Below are positions 6,153-10,399 of a DNA stretch of 10,399 nt, in pieces. The position numbers and the translations under genes were made by a program. Numbering within the stretch: position 1 is the stretch's first letter; each line of letters begins with the position of its first letter. Location: assembly GCA_902783905.1 (NCBI GenBank), contig CACZSP010000060.1, forward strand, positions 1-10,399, read 5' to 3'. The notes under the pieces are model-generated. The model saw only the letters and a list, made by a program, of their open reading frames with translations, searched no databases and was not told where the DNA came from. The stretch is from an uncultured Ruminococcus sp. GTDB taxonomy: Bacteria; Bacillota; Clostridia; Oscillospirales; CAG-272.

Positions 6153-6682
6153 CTTTTTTCACTTTCACCCGACTGCGTGCCGGTTTTCTTTTCGCTTCCC
6201 GCGGAGGCGTATTTAATGAAACCGTCGTAAAGCTCGCCGGCTCTTTCGGGAGACGCGGTGTCGCCCAGCAGCTTCTGAGCCGCGCCGATTATCAGCTCGC
6301 CTATATCGGTCTGAGCCGATTCAAGGATGTGCTCTTTGCGGTCGTCGGCCGCGATCTCGGCGTCGCGCAGTATCTGCGCCGCTTCCTTCCTCGCCGAATC
6401 GACGTATTTCCGCGCTTCCTCCGCCGCCTCGTTTTCGGCGCGGCGTTTGATCTCGGCTGCTTCGGCTTCGGCGGCGGCAAGCTTTTCTTCGTATTCCGCT
6501 TTCATCTTTTCGGCGGATTCGAGAGAAGCGCGGCTTTCGGTCTCAAGCTTTTCGTAACGCGCTTTCCGCTCGTCAATAAACTTCTTCACCGGCTTGTAGA
6601 GGATAAGCGTCAGTCCGCCGACCAGTATCAGAAAATTAAATACGTGAAGAAGTATCTGGATTATGTCGATATTAAGAGGCAT
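6149..6682 (-). CDS. atpF: ATP synthase subunit b (peripheral stalk)
   Basis: A 177-residue protein with a single N-terminal membrane helix (about 8-28, IQILLHVFNFLILVGGLTLI), then KPVKKFIDERKARYEK and a long Ala/Glu/Lys-rich coiled coil (about 35-145). It closes with the conserved DIGELIIGAAQKLLG (146-160) that meets delta in known enzymes. After the usual end (LYDGFI) there is an extra hydrophilic tail of about 20 residues, KYASAGSEKKTGTQSGESEK. It should dimerise and link the Fo a subunit to F1. Its ribosome site is weak (CAGGT, about 8 nt upstream), 27 nt after atpE. The stop overlaps the atpA start, and an A6 run just before the stop places a one-base slip from b straight into the alpha frame. 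Confidence 0.92.
   Translation of the reverse strand: MPLNIDIIQILLHVFNFLILVGGLTLILYKPVKKFIDERKARYEKLETESRASLESAEKMKAEYEEKLAAAEAEAAEIKRRAENEAAEEARKYVDSARKEAAQILRDAEIAADDRKEHILESAQTDIGELIIGAAQKLLGDTASPERAGELYDGFIKYASAGSEKKTGTQSGESEKR
6154..6159 (-). other. A6 homopolymer at the b/alpha junction (potential slippage site)
   Basis: The end of atpF reads GAA AAA AGA TGA, with the atpA ATG overlapping the TGA. A minus-one ribosomal slip, or one added A in the transcript, gives AAA AAG ATG AGC and fuses b to the delta-alpha protein. The same length of A run occurs at the gamma/beta junction. Use of the site is untested inference. Confidence 0.35.
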
Positions 6683-6709
6683 TGTCTGTACCTGTCAGGA
6701 CGGTGGTCT

Positions 6710-7108
6710 TCAGAGGACGAATACGACCAGAACGGCGACTATCAGCGCGTAAATGATCGTCGTCTCGATGAAAACGAGTCCGAGCATGGTGGACGAGCTG
6801 ATCTTGTCGGAAGCTTCCGGCTGTCTTGCTATATTGCTCGTGCTCTTTGAAACCGCGATCGTCATACCGACGGCGCCGACAGACGCGACGAGACCCACGA
6901 TCGCCGCGGCTACTATCGCTTTGACCGATTTTTCGCTGATCTGCGCGGGCTGTTCGTCGGCTCCGACGGTCGTTATATCTTCGGCAGGCGCCGGGACGTC
7001 GGATTCCGTCGCGAAGGCGGGAAGGGAAACGAATAAAACGAGGACGGCGACGACGGCAAGCGCGAGCACCGATTTAATAATTGAAGTGTTGAACGTGGAG
7101 GATTTCAT
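6710..7108 (-). CDS. atpE: ATP synthase subunit c with N-terminal signal peptide
   Basis: A 132-residue protein; the c hairpin itself occupies about residues 62-132. Residues 1-33 form a classic signal peptide: Lys at 2 and 12, a hydrophobic core 14-27, then SLPAFA with likely cleavage after Ala33. An acidic stretch of about 27 residues follows. Helix 1 leads to the cytoplasmic loop ARQPEA (94-99), and helix 2 carries the ion-binding Glu115 in FIETTIIY. Thr116, Thr117 and Tyr120 match the E-S/T-T-x-x-Y pattern of sodium-type rings, but the helix 1 Gln of those rings aligns with Met82, and the helix 1 glycine repeat is reduced (Gly72, 78, 81). Coupling ion is therefore unclear. The start at 7108 has a GGAG site 7 nt upstream. 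It lies 17 nt after atpB. Confidence 0.9.
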   Translation of the reverse strand: MKSSTFNTSIIKSVLALAVVAVLVLFVSLPAFATESDVPAPAEDITTVGADEQPAQISEKSVKAIVAAAIVGLVASVGAVGMTIAVSKSTSNIARQPEASDKISSSTMLGLVFIETTIIYALIVAVLVVFVL

Positions 7109-7125
7109 CTTTTTTCTCCGTGAAA

Positions 7126-7971
7126 TTATTTTTGTTCGGGAAGTTCGGTGGCCTCGGCGCAGAAGATCGAGACGAGCGTCGTCAGAACGTAGGTCTGGAT
7201 CAGCGCGTGAAGCAGGGTGAAGAGTACGGCGACGGCAACCGGCAGAACGAAGCTGACCGCCGTGTAGTGGTAAACGAGTTCGGTGACGAGCAGTCCGGAA
7301 AGGAGCGCGCCCCAGAGACGGAAACTCATCGAGATCGGAAGCGAAAAGTCCTTGAGTACCCGGAAACCTCCTTTAGCGCCTCCGGCGGCGATCCCCATCG
7401 CAAGGATGAAAAGGAAGCAGGTAACCCCGACGGCAATGGCTCCGTTGATATCGGCGATCGGAGCCGGGAGAGTCACCGATTTTCCGGCCGCGGATACCGC
7501 CTGCAGCCCGAAAAGCTCGAAAAGCGTCCCGAAGCTTACGTAGGCTCCGGCGCCGAAAAGAAAGGCTCCCGCGGCAAACCTGAACCTCGGCGAGCAGCCC
7601 GACGCCATTTTGTCGACGAATTCTACCGCCGTTTCAAGCGCCGACTGAATTCCGGACGGTACCGTTTTCATACGCGGTACAATGAAGATCCTGGCGGCAA
7701 GGGCTGCCAGAAGCAGCATTCCGGTCACGACATACGCAGATATCACCGCCGGACTGACAAGCAGGCCGAACAGGTCGATCCGGTCGTTTTCGTGAAGCAC
7801 TCCGTCTCTCATCACCTCGGCGATATCCTCCTCTTCTCCCTCCGGGAAGCCGATGAGGATGATCGCGGTCAGTACGGCAGCGAGAGAAATCAGCCAGACT
7901 ATGATAAATAAAGTTTTTTTAGATATCCGCCGTCGCTTTTTCGGCGACTGCGCAATTTCCTTCGGTTCCAT
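7126..7971 (-). CDS. atpB: ATP synthase subunit a (Fo ion channel)
   Basis: A 281-residue polytopic membrane protein, first gene of the operon. A basic cytoplasmic N-terminus (KKRRRISKK) leads into membrane helix 1 (about 20-41). An acidic outer loop and further helices at about 74-98, 132-157, 176-196, 213-235 and 240-270 follow. The essential stator arginine is Arg218 in SLPISMSFRLWGALLSG, and Gln259 in HALIQTYVLTTL fits the conserved partner in the last helix. The family motif VPSGIQSALE is at 104-113. It forms the two half-channels against the c-ring. The ATG at 7971 has a GGAAG site 5 nt upstream. The atpI gene that often precedes atpB is not present. Confidence 0.92.
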   Translation of the reverse strand: MEPKEIAQSPKKRRRISKKTLFIIVWLISLAAVLTAIILIGFPEGEEEDIAEVMRDGVLHENDRIDLFGLLVSPAVISAYVVTGMLLLAALAARIFIVPRMKTVPSGIQSALETAVEFVDKMASGCSPRFRFAAGAFLFGAGAYVSFGTLFELFGLQAVSAAGKSVTLPAPIADINGAIAVGVTCFLFILAMGIAAGGAKGGFRVLKDFSLPISMSFRLWGALLSGLLVTELVYHYTAVSFVLPVAVAVLFTLLHALIQTYVLTTLVSIFCAEATELPEQK

Positions 7972-7987
7972 GGGAACTTCCGGGCTC

Positions 7988-8008
7988 CGGCGCGTGAATT
8001 CCGCGCCG
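7988..8008 (-). promoter_or_regulatory. GC-rich hairpin in the atp leader
   Basis: CGGCGCG (8008-8002) pairs perfectly with CGCGCCG (7994-7988) around a 7-nt loop GAATTCA. It lies in the untranslated leader, 16 nt before the atpB start, leaving the ribosome site free. There is no T-run, so it is not a standard terminator. It may protect the 5' end or tune atpB translation. Confidence 0.5.
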
Positions 8009-8050
8009 ACCCGCTGCTCCTTTCATAAAAGTGAAAAAGTATGATATAGT

Positions 8051-8079
8051 ATTATATAACAAAGAACGAAAAAAATCAA
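8051..8079 (-). promoter_or_regulatory. Sigma70-type promoter of the atp operon
   Basis: TTGATT (8079-8074) and TATAAT (8056-8051) with an exact 17-nt spacer, in an AT-rich patch of an otherwise GC-rich window. The expected transcription start is near 8044, giving a leader of about 73 nt to atpB. It begins 14 nt after the stop of the upstream gene with no terminator between, so read-through from upstream is also possible. Confidence 0.8.
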
Positions 8080-8093
8080 CAGAAAACGAAGGG

Positions 8094-10226
8094 TTATCCT
8101 ACGGTCGGTTGATTTTCGCGCTCCTTTTTCGCTCCGGCAGGTCCCGGACCGCCCCGAAGCGCCAAAGCGAGATATCTGCAGTTCAGCACCTTTTCCGCCA
8201 GCGCGCCTTTTGAAAAATAATAGTGATTTGCCGCCTCGAATCCTATCGCAGCGTTGCGGTTCATCAGCGACAGCATGTTTCTTGCCGTCTTTTCCTCGTT
8301 TGCCGCGATCACGCGCATCGTTTCGCGGTCGCCGGCTTCCCGCGCACGCAAGAAACGAATCTGATCGAGGGACGAGCGGTAGAGGCAGTAAGCCGCATTC
8401 GCCATTATGGCGAATTCGGTTTCGGGCTCCCCGTTAAGCGCGTCGAGTCCTTCCCGCCAGAGGGCGCAAAGTTTTTCGAACTGCGATTCGAAGATCTCCG
8501 CCGGGTATATCGAGCGCCATTTTTCAAGATCGTCGAAGGCGAAGCAGGTCATGGTCGCGTGATATCCCGTCGGCTCGGGGAAAAGAAGATTGGACGGCCC
8601 GCCGTTCTGCGGCCCGTAATAAAGCGTTCCGATGCAGAAGGGAAATTCCGAAAGCGCTTCGGAAAAAAGCCGGGACGCGCGCTTTTCTGCTTCGCTTTCT
8701 TCGGGTGTTTCCGCGTGTTCGTACCAGTATTTCGCCGCCCGGGCAAGATTGCCCGACGGATATCCGCCGAGAGTCCAGCTGAGATGAAAGTGTTTTACGC
8801 CGCAGTCCCGGATTTTTTTGATGTGGTCCTCAACGAGCGGAAAAACGGGCAGTGCCGGGACGGTCGAGCCCTCCCACGTGGTGTTGACCTGAATTTTCGC
8901 CATCGTTTCGTGCCCGAGGGAGGAAGCGAGTTTCCATTCCTCCCGCGCCCGTTCTCCGGGGCCCGGCTGACCCATCGAATAATCGACGACCTTTCCCGCG
9001 ACGCCTCCGACTTCCGTCGGAACGTACAGCTCGCTCTGGCTCTCGAGAATGACGTTTTTCGGAAGGCTGTGTATGATCTCCAGATTGAATCTGTCCCAGC
9101 CCCAGCTCCAGGCGATCAGTTTTTTCGACGGATCGACCCGGTCGATCCCTTCGCGCAAAGCTCCGAGCAGTTCTCCGATCACCTCTCCGACCGTGCGGCG
9201 GCGGCATCTCGGACACGTGCAGTTTTCGGGAGTGCTGTGGCTGTAGCAGTTTGTAGTGTTTTCGGATCTCGTGATCGTGAAAAAACCTCCGATCAGCGGC
9301 GCGGCACGGCAGACCGTTTCGACTGCTCCCGAAAGGTACTCTCTCACCTCCGGAACCGAAGTGCAGAGGCAGACTCTGTCCGGGGACCGTTCCGCTCCGC
9401 GAAGTTCGGGATTCTTTTCGAAAAAGCCGCGCGGCATGCTTCTCGGCTCGTTGATGTAAAGGATTAGTTTTATCCCGAAGCGGTCGAGGCGCTCGGTAAA
9501 CCGTCTGAGATTGTCGAGCCTTTTTTCCCATCCTTCGGAAAGAGAAGGATCGAACGGAAATTCGGTCAGCGAATAAAGCACTCCCTGAGTCCAGACGGCG
9601 TTTATCCCGAGGCGCCGATAGGCGTCGAGCATTTCGTCGGAGCAGTATTCTTCGCTCGGGACGTCAAACGCCTTCTGATAAAGCCCGGAGAAAAGATATA
9701 TCATCCGCAGCCCGGCAAGTTCCCGCCCGGAAAAGGTCACCGGCGGCGCTTCATATCCGAAATCGAAAGGCCTGACGCCGTCGAAGGACAAAGTGTCCAT
9801 GACTTCCCTGATACGCGCGGTCCGCGCTCTTTCGCCGCCGGTCAGTTCGCGCAGCCGCACCGGCTCGCAGACCGGTTTTTTCCCGAGTTTTACGTCGAGA
9901 AAATCCTCCTCGCGCAAAAGCAGGGCGAGAGATTCCGCGTCGGTGTCGAGAAGCTTCGTCAGCTGTTCGTACGGAAGGATATGCCACATCGAACGTATGA
10001 CGGTTATATAGCCGCGGTCAAGCCATATCCGGCTGTCGCAGGCGCGGTATATTCCCATTTCCGCGGCGCACCCGCGTACTTTGTCCCCGGTCGTTTCAAG
10101 CACTTCCGCCATTTTTTCGAAAGAGACGAATTCGGACGCCCTGAACACGAACGCCTGATGGCGCGTCGGAAAGTGCGCGAGAGGAACCGGCGGAAGACCG
10201 TATGAGGGAAGAGAAATCAGAGACAT
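8094..10226 (-). CDS. Putative TIM-barrel glycoside hydrolase with N-terminal helical repeat region
   Basis: A 710-residue cytoplasmic-looking protein without signal peptide or clear membrane segment. Residues 34-60 (SFEKMAEVL...AAEMGI) and 84-115 (LPYEQLTKLLDTDAESLALL...DFLDVKLG) look like two related helix-turn-helix-like units. A barrel region follows (about 200-500) with LGINAVWTQG, LDRFGIKLILYINE, LIGGFFTITRSENTTNC, KKLIAWSWGW and KHFHLSWTLGG. A cysteine cluster Cys336-Cys338-Cys341 (NCTCPRC) could bind metal. An all-helical C-terminal domain (about 565-690) ends in FEAANHYYFSKG. The layout recalls GH20/GH67-like and DUF4838-type proteins, but I cannot name the family or its catalytic residues with confidence. 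The start at 10226 is set by AGGAGA 6 nt upstream; an in-frame ATG at 10289 would translate the hairpin repeat and is unlikely. Confidence 0.75.
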   Translation of the reverse strand: MSLISLPSYGLPPVPLAHFPTRHQAFVFRASEFVSFEKMAEVLETTGDKVRGCAAEMGIYRACDSRIWLDRGYITVIRSMWHILPYEQLTKLLDTDAESLALLLREEDFLDVKLGKKPVCEPVRLRELTGGERARTARIREVMDTLSFDGVRPFDFGYEAPPVTFSGRELAGLRMIYLFSGLYQKAFDVPSEEYCSDEMLDAYRRLGINAVWTQGVLYSLTEFPFDPSLSEGWEKRLDNLRRFTERLDRFGIKLILYINEPRSMPRGFFEKNPELRGAERSPDRVCLCTSVPEVREYLSGAVETVCRAAPLIGGFFTITRSENTTNCYSHSTPENCTCPRCRRRTVGEVIGELLGALREGIDRVDPSKKLIAWSWGWDRFNLEIIHSLPKNVILESQSELYVPTEVGGVAGKVVDYSMGQPGPGERAREEWKLASSLGHETMAKIQVNTTWEGSTVPALPVFPLVEDHIKKIRDCGVKHFHLSWTLGGYPSGNLARAAKYWYEHAETPEESEAEKRASRLFSEALSEFPFCIGTLYYGPQNGGPSNLLFPEPTGYHATMTCFAFDDLEKWRSIYPAEIFESQFEKLCALWREGLDALNGEPETEFAIMANAAYCLYRSSLDQIRFLRAREAGDRETMRVIAANEEKTARNMLSLMNRNAAIGFEAANHYYFSKGALAEKVLNCRYLALALRGGPGPAGAKKERENQPTVG

Positions 10227-10232
10227 TTTGAA

Positions 10233-10238
10233 TCTCCT
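10233..10238 (-). promoter_or_regulatory. Ribosome binding site deciding the start of the upstream glycosidase-like gene
   Basis: AGGAGA, 6 nt before the ATG at 10226. It supports this start over the longer frame from 10289, which would read through the hairpin repeat. I see no clear promoter between here and the window end, so that signal may lie beyond it. Confidence 0.75.
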
Positions 10239-10248
10239 GAATTGATAA

Positions 10249-10381
10249 TTGCAAGTGGACAGAGGCTTCGCGCCTGGCGGCGCTCGCAATGAAGACGCGC
10301 CATCGGCGCTGATGAAGACGTGCTTCGCACCGGTGAAGACGCGCCTGTCGGCGCGAGTGAAGTGTCCGGCTCACGCCGGAC
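10249..10381 (-). repeat. Mosaic hairpin repeat, right copy
   Basis: The same family as at 1-100, inverted and extending further. Read on the minus strand it contains GTCCGGC-GTGA-GCCGGAC (10381-10364), GCGCC-GACA-GGCGC (10354-10341), GTGC-GAA-GCAC (10330-10320), GCGCC-GAT-GGCGC (10309-10297) and GCGCC-GCCA-GGCGC (10283-10270), joined by CTTCA-type linkers. Hairpin starts recur every 21-27 nt. Nearly every loop starts with G, ends with A and is closed by a C-G pair; the GAT loop is the exception. It lies just upstream of the glycosidase-like gene. Confidence 0.85.
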
Positions 10382-10399
10382 GAGAAAAGTTACAAAAAA

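Noticed and set aside
6683..6709. CCTGACAGG inverted repeat between atpE and atpF as a regulatory hairpin
   Set aside because: The stem is 4 bp with a one-base loop, too small to form, and is easily explained by chance.
7919..8026. A 35-codon upstream frame from an ATG at 8026 overlapping the start of atpB
   Set aside because: It has no ribosome binding site (AT-rich, no purine run before the ATG) and its product looks random. It is more likely chance in the atp leader.
10227..10289. Longer start for the upstream glycosidase-like gene at 10289
   Set aside because: The extra 21 residues are translated repeat DNA, and AGGAGA 6 nt before the ATG at 10226 clearly marks the start.

Overview
The window holds a compact F-type (F1Fo) ATP synthase operon on the minus strand. 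One carbohydrate-active enzyme gene lies upstream of it and another lies at its tail. All recognisable genes are on the minus strand. GC content is fairly high, Shine-Dalgarno sites are strong, start codons are ATG and GTG, and the upstream sigma70-type promoter is near-consensus. Together with the glycosidases and the intergenic hairpin repeats, this suggests an uncultured anaerobic Clostridia-like (Bacillota) bacterium of a gut-type habitat. That assignment is inference; no marker gene here fixes the taxonomy.

Layout in the direction of transcription (high to low coordinates). At 10399-10249 there is a block of short hairpins. At 10226-8094 lies a TIM-barrel glycosidase-like protein. A sigma70-type promoter sits at 8079-8051, 14 nt after that gene, followed by a leader of about 73 nt with one GC-rich hairpin. 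The genes that follow are atpB (a, 7971-7126), atpE (c, 7108-6710), atpF (b, 6682-6149), atpA (alpha, 6152-4371), atpG-atpD (gamma-beta, 4327-1928) and atpC (epsilon, 1923-1498). A GH39-like glycosidase (1465-107) starts 32 nt after atpC with no visible terminator between them. At 100-1 there is a second copy of the hairpin repeat, inverted relative to the first. No stretch longer than 300 bases lacks a gene.

The gene order B-E-F-(H)-A-G-D-C is canonical, but the F1 genes are rearranged in two ways. First, there is no free-standing atpH. Only the C-terminal domain of delta (OSCP) survives, fused in frame to the N-terminus of alpha; the delta N-terminal six-helix domain is absent and no internal start for a bare alpha is visible. 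Second, atpG runs without a stop codon into atpD, giving one 799-residue gamma-beta reading frame. A plausible internal start with its own ribosome binding site could also make free beta. A run of six A residues sits at both the b/alpha and the gamma/beta junctions, and a one-base slip there would switch each pair between fused and separate. The catalytic residues of alpha, beta, a and c are intact, so the complex looks functional. Its peripheral stalk and its rotor-stator linkage would both be unconventional. The c subunit carries a cleavable-looking signal peptide and an altered ion-binding site.

The window both begins and ends inside the same repeat family, as expected if a contig was broken at a multicopy repeat. 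Both fusions therefore need confirming with independent reads, especially the gamma/beta one, which depends on the length of an A run.
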